DNA from: an uncultured Acidobacteriota bacterium
GTDB taxonomy: Bacteria; Acidobacteriota; Terriglobia; Bryobacterales; Bryobacteraceae
Length of the DNA: 44,639 nt
Assembly (NCBI GenBank): GCA_900696665.1
Contig: CAADGY010000158.1
Location: 1 to 44,639, forward strand
Direction: 5' to 3'
Below are positions 17,070 through 25,991 of the stretch, in pieces. The notes under the pieces are model-generated. The model saw only the letters and a list, made by a program, of their open reading frames with translations, made no database searches and was not told the origin of the DNA. Position numbers and translations under genes: made by a program. Every line of letters starts with the position of its first letter. Position 1 is the stretch's first letter.

Positions 17070-18453
17070 TGATGGCCATTCCATACACGGCGTTGAAGCC
17101 CTCGCCAACCGCTTCATACAAGGTCGGGTGGGCGTGGATGGTGGTCATCATCGTCTCTACGGTAGCCTCAGCCTCCATTGCCGCCACCACCTCGGAAATC
17201 AATTCGAATGCTTGTGGCCCAATGATGTGCGCCCCGAGAATTTCGCCATACTTCTCGTCTGCGACAACCTTCACGAAGCCCTCGTGGTGGCCGAGAATGG
17301 TAGCCTTGCTGTTACCGGCAAATGGGAACTTCCCCACCTTGACGGATCGGCCCTCCGCCTTAGCTTGCGCTTCCGTCAAACCCACGCTGCCAATGCCGGG
17401 TTCAGTATAAGTTGCGTTTGGAATTCTATTCTTGTTTATGGGACGGGCAGGTTTTCCCGCGATGTGCGCCACCGCGACCATACCTTCCATACTGGCAACG
17501 TGCGCAAGCAGAGGAGTCCCGCCCACTACGTCACCGATCGCATATATTCCCGGCTCGGCCGTTTGTTGGTATTCATCAACGGAAATAAAGCCCCGGTCTG
17601 TCTTGATCCTGGTATTCTCGAGGCCGATGTCTTCGGTTACAGGCTTCCGCCCCACGGCCACCAGCAATTTTTCTGCTTCCATCGTCTCCGATTTGCCGTT
17701 GGCATACTGTACTGTGAGCCGGACCAAGCCGTTTTCCTTTCGAATGTTCTCGGCGCGCGCGCCCGTCTCCACACGTATGCCCTGTTTCTTGAAAACGCGT
17801 GTCAACTCCTTGGATATATCTTCGTCCTCGAGCGGCACAATGCGAGGCAGCATCTCGACAACGGTCACCTTCGTGCCGAAACGATTGAAGATGGAAGCGA
17901 ACTCCACACCCACTGCGCCTGCTCCCAGTACCACAAGCGTCTTGGGGATAGAGGGCAGGTTCAGGATTTCAACATTGGTCAGGATGTCTTCATCGGCCTG
18001 CAACCCAGGCAGCATGCGTGCTTCGGAACCTGTGGCTATGATGATGTTCTTGGTCTCGAGAACACGTGTTTCCTCTCCATTTTTTACTTCGACGCTGCCG
18101 CGAGCCTTGATCTTTGCGTAGCCCTTCACCCACTCGACTTTGTTCTTCTTGGCCAGAAATTCAAGACCTTTAGCATGCTTGGCGACGATACTGTTCTTCC
18201 GGTCCAATACCTTCGCGTATTCAAGGCGAGGGTTTTCGCAAGCAATGCCCTCGTCGGTTGCGTGAGTGAAGTATGTCCACACATCCGCGGTGTGCAACAG
18301 GGCCTTAGTGGGAATACAGCCCACATGCAAACAGGTTCCGCCAAGCTTTGGGCCCTTTTCAACAAGAGCGGTCCGCAGACCGTACTGTCCAGCGCGGAAG
18401 GCCGCCGAATAGCCGCCCGGACCACTTCCGATAATCACGAGATCATAAGACAT
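17062..18453 (-). CDS. lpdA: Dihydrolipoyl dehydrogenase (E3)
   Basis: E3 reoxidises dihydrolipoyl groups of E2 with FAD and NAD+. The 463-residue protein has the N-terminal FAD motif GSGPGGYSAA, the redox disulfide Cys41-Cys46 (GGTCLHVGCIPTK), the NAD-binding loop VLGAGAVGVEFASIF, the FAD-contact AIGDVVGG, and the C-terminal active-site His-Glu element HAHPTLYEA. All catalytic residues are intact. It is the first gene of the lpdA-lipB-E2 set, separated from the upstream dehydrogenase gene by 61 bases, where a promoter could sit, though I see no convincing boxes. Confidence 0.96.
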   Translation of the reverse strand: MSYDLVIIGSGPGGYSAAFRAGQYGLRTALVEKGPKLGGTCLHVGCIPTKALLHTADVWTYFTHATDEGIACENPRLEYAKVLDRKNSIVAKHAKGLEFLAKKNKVEWVKGYAKIKARGSVEVKNGEETRVLETKNIIIATGSEARMLPGLQADEDILTNVEILNLPSIPKTLVVLGAGAVGVEFASIFNRFGTKVTVVEMLPRIVPLEDEDISKELTRVFKKQGIRVETGARAENIRKENGLVRLTVQYANGKSETMEAEKLLVAVGRKPVTEDIGLENTRIKTDRGFISVDEYQQTAEPGIYAIGDVVGGTPLLAHVASMEGMVAVAHIAGKPARPINKNRIPNATYTEPGIGSVGLTEAQAKAEGRSVKVGKFPFAGNSKATILGHHEGFVKVVADEKYGEILGAHIIGPQAFELISEVVAAMEAEATVETMMTTIHAHPTLYEAVGEGFNAVYGMAINA

Positions 18454-18514
18454 TTACATAAGTTTATCAGCGAAGCTCGCCAGAAGGGCTGTTGTGCTCG
18501 AATCACCGGCCGCA

Positions 18515-19285
18515 TCACGGCTCGAAAGGCCAGGATGCAGTTGTGCTGTAGCCGCCATCGACGGCTATCACCTGTCCAGTGATGTAGTCCGATCCACGTC
18601 CGCTGAGCAGAACGGCGAGCGGCGCAATATGGGCCGGAGTGCCCATTTGGGGGTTGGCCTGCGCGCCGGTGCGCCATTTGTGCAGTTCATCTGTCTGCCA
18701 CATGTCATGGTTGAGATCGGTGAGTATGAAGCCCGGCGCAATGCAATTCACCTGAATGTTGTACCGGCCCCACTCCGCGGCTAATACTCGTGTCAACCCG
18801 GCCAGTCCGCTCTTGCTAATCGCGTATACGGACAAAAAAGGCAGACCCAAAATGGACATGAGGCTGCCAATCATTACAACCTTTCCGCCCTTGCCGCGTG
18901 CGATCATTCTTGCCCCCACCACTTGTGTGAGCTCGACGATCCCGTGCAGATTCGTCTGGAGCAGGCGGTCGTACTCTTCTCTGGTATAGTCCTGAAAGCG
19001 CTTACGGAGGTTGATGCCTGCGGCGTTAATAAGGACATCGATGTCCGGCAGTAAACTCACCGCAGTACGGATTGACTCCGAACTCGATATGTCCAGCACA
19101 CATTCCCGGGCACTACTGCCTTCTGCCCGAAGAGCGTCGGTAGCCTTTCGTAACGCGTCAATAGAGCGGGCGGCGAGAATTGTATCGGCGCCCGCCCGCG
19201 ACAGGCTTTGGGCGATGGCCAGGCCAATCCCTCGGCTGGCGCCCACGACAAGCGCGGTTTTTCCAGTCAGCGAAAACTCGTCCAT
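18515..19285 (-). CDS. Short-chain dehydrogenase/reductase (gluconate 5-dehydrogenase-like)
   Basis: A classical SDR: 256 residues from ATG 19285, with the cofactor motif GASRGIG at 15-21, NAAG at 87-90, and active-site Ser141, Tyr154 and Lys158. The C-terminal GSDYITGQVIAVDGGY is the standard family ending. Overall it most resembles gluconate 5-dehydrogenase or 2-deoxy-D-gluconate 3-dehydrogenase, so a sugar-acid or polyol substrate is likely but unproven. The gene starts two bases after the DUF1501 stop; a TTG 12 bases upstream is an alternative start. The pair is probably co-transcribed. Confidence 0.88.
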   Translation of the reverse strand: MDEFSLTGKTALVVGASRGIGLAIAQSLSRAGADTILAARSIDALRKATDALRAEGSSARECVLDISSSESIRTAVSLLPDIDVLINAAGINLRKRFQDYTREEYDRLLQTNLHGIVELTQVVGARMIARGKGGKVVMIGSLMSILGLPFLSVYAISKSGLAGLTRVLAAEWGRYNIQVNCIAPGFILTDLNHDMWQTDELHKWRTGAQANPQMGTPAHIAPLAVLLSGRGSDYITGQVIAVDGGYSTTASWPFEP

Positions 19286-19287
19286 CG

Positions 19288-20103
19288 TTATGACCAATTG
19301 ATTGCACGCCCGGAGATCTTCTTTTCACTTCCGAGAAACGCGTGCATTGTACTCGCAATGTCTTCTGGAGTGATTGGATTGGTTATCACGTTTTCACCTA
19401 ATCGATCGGTTGCTCCGATCACTCGCCCTCCCGGAATGCCGCCGCCCGCCACGAGAATCGACCAGCATCGCGAGTAGTGATCACGGCCGCCCTCGCGGTT
19501 GATACGAGGTGTTCGACCGAACTCACCCATCGCTAGAACCAGCGTCGAATCGAGGAGTCCCCGCTCATCGAGAGACAAGATCGCCCTCGAGAAAAGGCGG
19601 TCGAACCGTGGCAAGATGTGCTCCCGGAGAGACGAAAAACATAGGTTGTGCGTGTCGAAATGCAACGTTCCAGCATCGATCACCATGACCCGGCTGCTTT
19701 CGTCATCACCAACCCGGCAATACTTCGACAAAGGAGCCGGAGGGCACTGCCACACGTTCAAGCCTGTCCACAGTCGCGCCGTTGCACGCTCGTGGTTCGG
19801 TTCGTCCGATGTCATCGACCGGATGATGGCGAACTTATGCGCGATCTTCGCAGTCAGGGGAAGATGTTCGCAGATTTGGACACCGTAGGAACTCGTTCTT
19901 ACCGGCTTGAACTCGCCGCGTATTTCGCGTGGCGCCTCTGGCTTCATATCAAAAGTATCCAGATGACTGCAACCGCCACCCATCCAAACAACTATGCAAG
20001 ATGTGTGGCCGCGCAGAGCAGCGTTGGAGGCGTGCGAGATGATCAGGCCGCCAGACCCGAGGCGTAGTAAGTCGCGCCTTGAAAAATGATGCGCTGCATC
20101 CAT
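19288..20103 (-). CDS. DUF1501 family Tat-exported protein, internally shortened
   Basis: DUF1501 proteins are sulfatase-like secreted proteins common in Planctomycetes and Acidobacteria, with unclear activity. From ATG 20103 this copy has 271 residues, against about 430-480 in typical members. A twin-arginine signal (SRRDLLRLG) opens it. The N-terminal family segment (GGCSHLDTFDMKPEAP, IIRSMTSDEPNHERAT) and the C-terminal segment (FDTHNLCFSSLREHILP, MGEFGRTPRIN, GRDHYSRCWSILVAGGG) are both well conserved. They are joined directly around residues 155-175, so the middle of the domain is missing without breaking the frame. It may be a degenerate paralogue. It is followed immediately by the SDR gene. 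Confidence 0.82.
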   Translation of the reverse strand: MDAAHHFSRRDLLRLGSGGLIISHASNAALRGHTSCIVVWMGGGCSHLDTFDMKPEAPREIRGEFKPVRTSSYGVQICEHLPLTAKIAHKFAIIRSMTSDEPNHERATARLWTGLNVWQCPPAPLSKYCRVGDDESSRVMVIDAGTLHFDTHNLCFSSLREHILPRFDRLFSRAILSLDERGLLDSTLVLAMGEFGRTPRINREGGRDHYSRCWSILVAGGGIPGGRVIGATDRLGENVITNPITPEDIASTMHAFLGSEKKISGRAINWS

Positions 20104-20115
20104 GTCGTATTTCAG

Positions 20116-20144
20116 TGTATAGGAAATCCTTTGGTATGATTCAG
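20116..20144 (-). promoter_or_regulatory. Possible promoter for the DUF1501-SDR pair
   Basis: In the 43-base gap between divergent genes, the minus strand has CTGAAT (20144-20139) and TATACA (20121-20116) 17 bases apart, three and four matches to consensus. It would leave only a very short leader before ATG 20103. The call is weak. Confidence 0.25.
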
Positions 20145-20146
20145 CA

Positions 20147-21220
20147 TTGGATCGGATAAAGACTTTTTCCATTGCGGTGATTGCGGGGGATGGGGTTGGC
20201 AAGGAAGTTACACCGGCTGCCATCAGTGTACTGAACGTGGCCGGTGAGAGGTTCGGTTTCGCGTGCAAGTTTGAAAGCTTTCCCTGGGGCTCGGACTACT
20301 ACTTTGAGCACGGTGCGATGATGCCTCCGGGAGCGCTCGATCTGTTGCGTCCATTCGATGCGATCCTTTTAGGAGCCGTCGGCCACCCGGATATACCGGA
20401 TCACATAACGTTGAATGGGTTATTGTTGCCAATCCGGCGTTCATTCGACCAGTACGCCAACATCCGTCCGGCGTTCCTGTACGACGGAGTGGATTCGCCG
20501 CTGGCAGCGGCCAGACCTGGAATGATCGACATGATCGTGGTACGGGAAAACACCGAAGGCGAGTACTCCCAGGTGGGAGGATTTCTTTATCATCATCAAC
20601 CGGATGAAGTTGCGGTTCAGACGGGTGTTTTCACACGGCGCGGCATCGAACGGGTAGTGCGATTCGCATTTGAGCTTGCTGCGAAGCCTAACCGCCGGCA
20701 AAAGGTAACTTCAATTACGAAGTCAAACGCACAGGGTTACGCTATGGTCCTGTGGGATCGTGTTTTTCAAACTGTCGCGTCCGAGTTTCCCGGTATCGAA
20801 ACGGATTCATTGTTGGTGGACGCCGCCGCTATGAATTTTGTTCGATGCCCCGACGCATTTGACGTGGTCGTTGCGTCAAACCTCTTCGGTGACATTCTCA
20901 GCGATCTGTCGGCCATTATCGTGGGGAGTATCGGTCTGGCGGCGAGCGCCAACCTCGATCCTTCGAGGCGCTTCCCATCAATGTTTGAACCTGTCCATGG
21001 ATCGGCGCCGGACATTGCGGGGAAGGGCGTCGTGAATCCGCTGGCAAGCATTCTCTCCGCAGCTATGATGCTCGACCACCTTCAGTTAGAGGAGGCCGCC
21101 CAAAGCATCCGGAATGCGGTATCCGATGTGCTCCGTGCTCGCCGTGTCCGGACTGCCGACCTCGGTGGAACAAGTACTACGATGGAGGTTACCAGGGCTG
21201 TTCATCAGGCGATGAAATAG
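20147..21220 (+). CDS. dmlA: D-malate/tartrate-type decarboxylating dehydrogenase
   Basis: This is a beta-decarboxylating dehydrogenase of the isopropylmalate dehydrogenase family that converts D-malate to pyruvate or acts on tartrate, with NAD+ and a divalent metal. The 357-residue protein starts at a TTG at 20147; the ATG at 20136 is in another frame and closes after eight codons. Family motifs: IAGDGVGKEV at the N-terminus, VVRENTEGEYS, TSITKSNAQGYAMVLWD, SNLFGDILSDL (metal and substrate Asp residues) and EPVHGSAPDIAGKG. The loop pattern (PDHITLNGLLLPIRRSFDQYANIRP) fits DmlA/TtuC better than LeuB. Its stop lies 22 bases from the convergent phage tail-tip gene. Confidence 0.85.
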   Translation: MDRIKTFSIAVIAGDGVGKEVTPAAISVLNVAGERFGFACKFESFPWGSDYYFEHGAMMPPGALDLLRPFDAILLGAVGHPDIPDHITLNGLLLPIRRSFDQYANIRPAFLYDGVDSPLAAARPGMIDMIVVRENTEGEYSQVGGFLYHHQPDEVAVQTGVFTRRGIERVVRFAFELAAKPNRRQKVTSITKSNAQGYAMVLWDRVFQTVASEFPGIETDSLLVDAAAMNFVRCPDAFDVVVASNLFGDILSDLSAIIVGSIGLAASANLDPSRRFPSMFEPVHGSAPDIAGKGVVNPLASILSAAMMLDHLQLEEAAQSIRNAVSDVLRARRVRTADLGGTSTTMEVTRAVHQAMK

Positions 21221-21242
21221 TTCAGAGCCGACGCTGACCGGC

Positions 21243-24200
21243 CTACAATCTCACCGTGACAGTCAGGTCTTTGCCCGGGCTGGTTCCTTCTAGCTGACCC
21301 ACGGAAAGGATGTCGAGTGCTAGCTGTGCCTTTGCAACCAAAGGGGCCAATCCGAATCCATCTACAACGTTAGAGATTTTTTCGCCCGGTTGAATAGTCA
21401 GTTCACAGAGTGGCATATCGTTCTGTTTCAAAACCAGTTCGATCGGGGCCCCGGCAGGAGCGTCTCTCACAACTGCAAAGATGTCCCGTATCGCGGTTGG
21501 ATCTTGCACGATGAGGGGCGGGGCAACGTTAGTTTGGACGGCGAGCATGCCATCGACCTGAATACACATCTGCCCGCCGGATAACGTTCTGTATCCGTGG
21601 TCCCCTGTTCCCGTTACGTTTATACGTGTCGTATCGCTGTTTCCGCGTGAGTTTGTGACAAATAACTCCGCGGCTGCCACCCGGGCATTCGGCAACTGGA
21701 TCGGGAAGGAGTAGTTGCCGCTGGCCGGACTGCCAAAGAAATCCCGGGAAAACGGGAGAATGAATGACTTCCGTGAAAGAAGGTAGACGGGTGTTCCTGC
21801 CTCGTGTGACCCGGCCGGGGTATCGTGTGAGCCTCTTATCACTCTGTAGCCACCCGGCTCTTCAACTTCCTGAATTTCCATGATCTCACGCCCTATCTGG
21901 ATGAGGTTGCCTACCTCAATTTCCGTCTCCGGTGACACTTCAATAACGATCTGATCGGGCTCCAGGCCGCTGGCAAGCGAAATGGAAGTCGGGCTCTTTA
22001 GTTCGTCCCAGTACGACAGCGTGAGCGTGCCGGCGGCGATTGTCCGTGTATTGGTTCCGCTCGAAGGCTCAGAATCCGGCGGAATCTCAAAGCTGACCGA
22101 TGTGATCTCCAGTTGGCCTTGTCCCGGAGCAAACAACGCGAAAAATGGAGCAGGCGGAATGTCGGAATCAATCGCCACTCCGGATGCACCGCCAATTCTC
22201 CACGATGTCAGCGGACTGGTATCAACCGGACATTCACGGTCAAGGGCGTTAGCGGACCGGCCTGAAATGTGAATGGTGGCATTTTTCCGGTTCGGTATCG
22301 CGAACTCAACAGGACTGGCCGTGGCCGCAGCTCCGAAATGCCAAGTAGACTCTGCGATCACGAACATGCTGCTCGAATCGGGTGCCACTGTCCACCTGGG
22401 TGCAACCGTTAGCGTATCGGAGTTGTTGGTAATCACCGTTCTTTCCTGGCCACTTCCCGCGCCCTTTGTGATTCGGATGGTAGCGCCCCGATATTCATCT
22501 TGAGGCATGTTCAGGTCTGAGTTTCCGATTGTATTTTCTGATCGGATGCTCGCAGCCATCGGGCCTTGAAGTTCCAACCTCCAGTAGAAATTAGCATGAT
22601 CGTAGTTTTCATCTACTGGTCCGATCGGCTCCGGCTGCAGACCGGAATCTACAAACTCGCTACTGAGTTCAACATCGGAAGCAATCCGCATCAGAGCCGC
22701 TGGATTTTCTCCGCGATATACGTGAAACGTTGTGGCATCGGCCGCGAAACTCAAGTTCCGTAAGGTTACTGTATTCTCATCGGTTTCTTCCGGAGTCGAA
22801 GCGCGAACCAGGAACGACAGCGGAGACTCGTCGCCTTCGTTGTTCGTTGCAGCGATCGCATAGTACAGTGTTTCGCCACCCCTGAGGCTGCCTCCATCGG
22901 TTTCGATATCGGGTGAAAGGCTGATGAGAGGAATCTCGAGCCGATTTTGTGAGGCCGCACGTGGCGCTACAAAACCTACCTGGAGCAGCAAATCGGCGCC
23001 ACCTTCCGTGGTATCCACGGCTCTCTCCGAAATCTCGAATTGGTAATTACCGTCATCATCCAGCACTGTACCCATTAACGGGCGCGGCAGTCCGACAGCG
23101 TATCCCGGTTGCCGGCGTGACCCTTGTGATGAATCGCCGGCATAACTGCTGAACCAGGTGTCGTCATGGATCTGGGCGGTGATGGTGCTCGTTTCATGAT
23201 TGATTCCGGGCTCGATTTTTATGATCCGGAACGGCTGGCGCGCGAAGCCTTCTTTGGCGTATGTAATGGTGATGATGTCGCCGGGGGTTAGCCCGAGAGC
23301 CCGCACGCTGGTTTCGAACTCAACAAATGTATTCCCGCGAATTGCCTGATCCAAGGTTCGGCGGGCGAGGGTAGCAGCCTGATAAACATTAGGTATACCC
23401 AACGCGCTTAGCGATGTACTGACTTCCTGCCCGATTCTCAGTACATCTTCGCTGTCCGTCAGTGACAAACTGTCTTGCTGGTACTCGTTGAACTCGTCTT
23501 GGAACTCAACAGTGACATGGTTCGGAGTTTCAGCCATGCTGCGCGACCAGATACGGACACTCGCTTCCCCGGAATCCCGCCGCAATATTCCTGACCGCTC
23601 TCCGCCATCTCCAAACTCGTAAGCGGGCCATCCCTGGCCGAGTGGTTCGGTGGCGTTGCTATCGGCAAGCTTTTCCGGGTGTTGCGTCGCCAGGGTTGAT
23701 TCAGGTCGAAGTTGAAGCTTGCCGCCCAAACCGAAAGTCAGGTACAACCCCGATGCGTTTCTTACACCTCGTACCAGATCGCCCGCGCTTCGACGCTTCT
23801 GAACCACAAGATTGCACTGGAACTGCGGAATTGAGACCGCGTTGCCATGCAGGTCTCGTACCTCCACTCGCTCGTCGCAGTATTCCGCTGTTCGAGCGAA
23901 ACTAGCCAGATCGAGCTCGGAGAGTTCCCATCCGCTCCGCCTGAGTATATCCAAGAGGATCCAGGACGGATTGTTCGTATAAACCATATCGAGCGGATTA
24001 CCCTCGGAGTCGAATCGTTCCAGCCTCAAACCTCTTGCGAGAACTTCGATTCGAGGGAGGCTCGCACCGCTGCTCAACCTGTTGGGAAGTACAACCGAGA
24101 GCACCGCCATGCTGCCATACGGATCGCCGTCGGCGCCACCGTTGGGAGTGTTGAAATCCTCGTTAAATGCCCCTGTACGGTCACCGAGAGTGACGATGTT

Positions 24201-25190
24201 GTACCAGCCGGTACCCGTCATGTTCGTACCGACACGGCCAGGAGGGATTTCCACGTCATTTGCGATGACCTTCACGATACCTTCCATCTCGCCCACCCCG
24301 AGCAAGACCTCGGCGTGCGTCAGATTGCCGTCATTTCGAGCAAATACCACGGGAGGCCGATACCAGGCGGTACCGTACACCAGCGGCACCATATCGTTGT
24401 ATTTGGCGGCATTGTCTATGCTGCTGGCCACATGAGATGATTTGTCACCATAGGTACGCACGGTGACGCTCGGTGGGATGAACTCGACACCGCCGAACCG
24501 CAAGGTGGGACGTTCGTTTTCGTCACGGTTGAACATTCCTCGCTCTTCGCAGTTCGAACGTGTGTGATTGCAGGACGAGAACGGAACCCCAGCGAGTGTT
24601 GAGCCTGCGCCGCCCTCAACATCCGGAGAATAGCCGCATCGGAAGAACGGAGAGTACTTCCCTCTGCTGCCACCGGCGACCGCCTGTTCCCGCTGCTCCC
24701 GTGTTTCTGGAAACATCCATGGGCAACGTCGTTGAATGCGCACGTCTGGAAGGGCTATGCGTTGAAGACTGAGGCGGTTGGAAAAACTGAGTCTGAGTGC
24801 CGATTCAGTGATTTCGTCTGGCGGGTTGGCGACGCCTAGAAATACAACTCTGCTTATTGACGCAGGCTCGTTGCGCTGCAAATCGAAAAACAGAAACCGG
24901 ACTGTAAGTTTAGCGCCTTTCCAGCCGGAGTTACGTTCGATTTGTGAGAAGTAGGAGTCCGGGTTGGCGAGCACCAGGCTGATCTTCGCAACTGTATCAA
25001 TGCCATCCTCGGAATGAGACCGGATCGCAAATGCGCTGTGGCGAATGACACGCGGCTTATAGGTCAGTCCTTCGTAGGTGACAGCGTGAGTGCTCCATCT
25101 TTCAACTGAACCCGAGTTAAGCTCACAATCGAAGAGCAAAAGAGGTGTTTCGGTCACCTCGCTTTCTTTGATCTCGAAAATCGAACGCAT
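21243..25190 (-). CDS. Phage tail-tip protein: gpL-like Fe-S domain fused to gpJ-like hub with Fn3-like domains
   Basis: The 1315-residue protein is the last gene of the phage block. ATG 25190 has AAGGA six bases upstream. Residues 1-240 resemble lambda gpL: a beta-rich N-terminus, then Cys156 (RRCPWMF), Cys185 (FRCGYSPD), Cys207 and Cys214, ending RFGGVEF. The last two cysteines are seven apart, as are the lambda gpL iron-sulfur ligands that I recall. Residues about 240-720 are a gpJ/tail-hub type region, ending in a segment (LGLTPGDIITITY) typical of Phage-tail_3 proteins. From about 750 there are fibronectin-type repeats (YYAIAATNNEGDESPLS) and beta-rich C-terminal domains that could contact the target cell. 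No separate gpK or gpI is seen. Confidence 0.8.
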   Translation of the reverse strand: MRSIFEIKESEVTETPLLLFDCELNSGSVERWSTHAVTYEGLTYKPRVIRHSAFAIRSHSEDGIDTVAKISLVLANPDSYFSQIERNSGWKGAKLTVRFLFFDLQRNEPASISRVVFLGVANPPDEITESALRLSFSNRLSLQRIALPDVRIQRRCPWMFPETREQREQAVAGGSRGKYSPFFRCGYSPDVEGGAGSTLAGVPFSSCNHTRSNCEERGMFNRDENERPTLRFGGVEFIPPSVTVRTYGDKSSHVASSIDNAAKYNDMVPLVYGTAWYRPPVVFARNDGNLTHAEVLLGVGEMEGIVKVIANDVEIPPGRVGTNMTGTGWYNIVTLGDRTGAFNEDFNTPNGGADGDPYGSMAVLSVVLPNRLSSGASLPRIEVLARGLRLERFDSEGNPLDMVYTNNPSWILLDILRRSGWELSELDLASFARTAEYCDERVEVRDLHGNAVSIPQFQCNLVVQKRRSAGDLVRGVRNASGLYLTFGLGGKLQLRPESTLATQHPEKLADSNATEPLGQGWPAYEFGDGGERSGILRRDSGEASVRIWSRSMAETPNHVTVEFQDEFNEYQQDSLSLTDSEDVLRIGQEVSTSLSALGIPNVYQAATLARRTLDQAIRGNTFVEFETSVRALGLTPGDIITITYAKEGFARQPFRIIKIEPGINHETSTITAQIHDDTWFSSYAGDSSQGSRRQPGYAVGLPRPLMGTVLDDDGNYQFEISERAVDTTEGGADLLLQVGFVAPRAASQNRLEIPLISLSPDIETDGGSLRGGETLYYAIAATNNEGDESPLSFLVRASTPEETDENTVTLRNLSFAADATTFHVYRGENPAALMRIASDVELSSEFVDSGLQPEPIGPVDENYDHANFYWRLELQGPMAASIRSENTIGNSDLNMPQDEYRGATIRITKGAGSGQERTVITNNSDTLTVAPRWTVAPDSSSMFVIAESTWHFGAAATASPVEFAIPNRKNATIHISGRSANALDRECPVDTSPLTSWRIGGASGVAIDSDIPPAPFFALFAPGQGQLEITSVSFEIPPDSEPSSGTNTRTIAAGTLTLSYWDELKSPTSISLASGLEPDQIVIEVSPETEIEVGNLIQIGREIMEIQEVEEPGGYRVIRGSHDTPAGSHEAGTPVYLLSRKSFILPFSRDFFGSPASGNYSFPIQLPNARVAAAELFVTNSRGNSDTTRINVTGTGDHGYRTLSGGQMCIQVDGMLAVQTNVAPPLIVQDPTAIRDIFAVVRDAPAGAPIELVLKQNDMPLCELTIQPGEKISNVVDGFGLAPLVAKAQLALDILSVGQLEGTSPGKDLTVTVRL

Positions 25191-25192
25191 GT

Positions 25193-25990
25193 TTATCCTT
25201 GATCCGCTGAATACAGCCTGATGGTAGCGGAACACTGGTTGACTCCGGTTTGCACTACAGAAAGCCGGTCATCAAGAAATCTTGCTCGCGAGTGGATCCC
25301 GGTTTGCGACCTGTTGCTCTTATATTCCGACGGGTTTGGCTGAGCCTCGAGTTGTGGGCCGAAGATGTCCAGGCTGCCGCCGGGCGGGATTGTCAGTCCG
25401 CAGCGAATCTGGTTCTCGCTGGCATTGAGATTTCCGGAGAGGTGGAGGCGGTCCCACCCGCTGGAAGTGGGGTAGGAACGGGTGATCACGGTGCTTGCCG
25501 TTGACAACGACAACTCTGCCGTCGTCGCTTGAGAACTGCGGACGTATAAACTGTAGCAGTAGTGGAGACTTCCAGGCGCGTCAACCGTCTGTTGAAATCG
25601 CTGTTCCGCCTGACCCGCGTTGACGATTGAGAACGCGTTGGCTCCTCCGAAGGGGTCGGGCCTTCCCGCTGCGATAGACAGGAGTGGATCCACATTCCAG
25701 ACCGCCGCCGACGGATCGTCAGTCCAGGCGAGCAGATTCTCAAGAGGGTCGAGGAAGGTGAAAGTCTTCAGACGGCCCTCTACATCATGAAAAAGCATTT
25801 CAATTGCGGCCCATTCTTCATCTGTCAAGCCGCTGTATCGAAGTTCCCAGACCGTAGATGCAGAACCAGCGTCGTACATTCTGAGGATGCTGCCATCCAG
25901 CGCTTCCGTGCGGATGGTTCTCTGAGCGGTGCGCCGCCGCAGCGGATACTGACAAGTGGCGCCAGTGGACAAGCTTGGAAAGTGCGGCAT
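25193..25990 (-). CDS. gpM/DUF2460-like tail protein with carbohydrate-binding-like domain
   Basis: The 265-residue protein starts at ATG 25990 behind AGGAG that overlaps the previous stop. Residues 1-90 resemble the minor tail protein family of lambda gpM and DUF2460 (FPSLSTGATCQYPLRRR, then WAAIEMLFHDVEGRLKTFTFLDPL). Its opening matches the start of the next upstream gene's product, so the two are paralogues. Residues about 100-220 are a beta-sandwich region (SLHYCYSLYVRSS, SGWDRLHLSG, GGSLDIFGPQLE) that looks like a CBM-type domain used by phages to bind glycans. It sits directly before the gpL-gpJ-like gene, two bases between stop and start. Confidence 0.72.
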   Translation of the reverse strand: MPHFPSLSTGATCQYPLRRRTAQRTIRTEALDGSILRMYDAGSASTVWELRYSGLTDEEWAAIEMLFHDVEGRLKTFTFLDPLENLLAWTDDPSAAVWNVDPLLSIAAGRPDPFGGANAFSIVNAGQAEQRFQQTVDAPGSLHYCYSLYVRSSQATTAELSLSTASTVITRSYPTSSGWDRLHLSGNLNASENQIRCGLTIPPGGSLDIFGPQLEAQPNPSEYKSNRSQTGIHSRARFLDDRLSVVQTGVNQCSATIRLYSADQG

Positions 25991-25991
25991 A

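Noticed and set aside
17023..18582. Long plus-strand reading frame of 519 codons opposite lpdA
   Set aside because: Its protein has no recognisable pattern, while the minus strand encodes an intact dihydrolipoyl dehydrogenase with all catalytic motifs.
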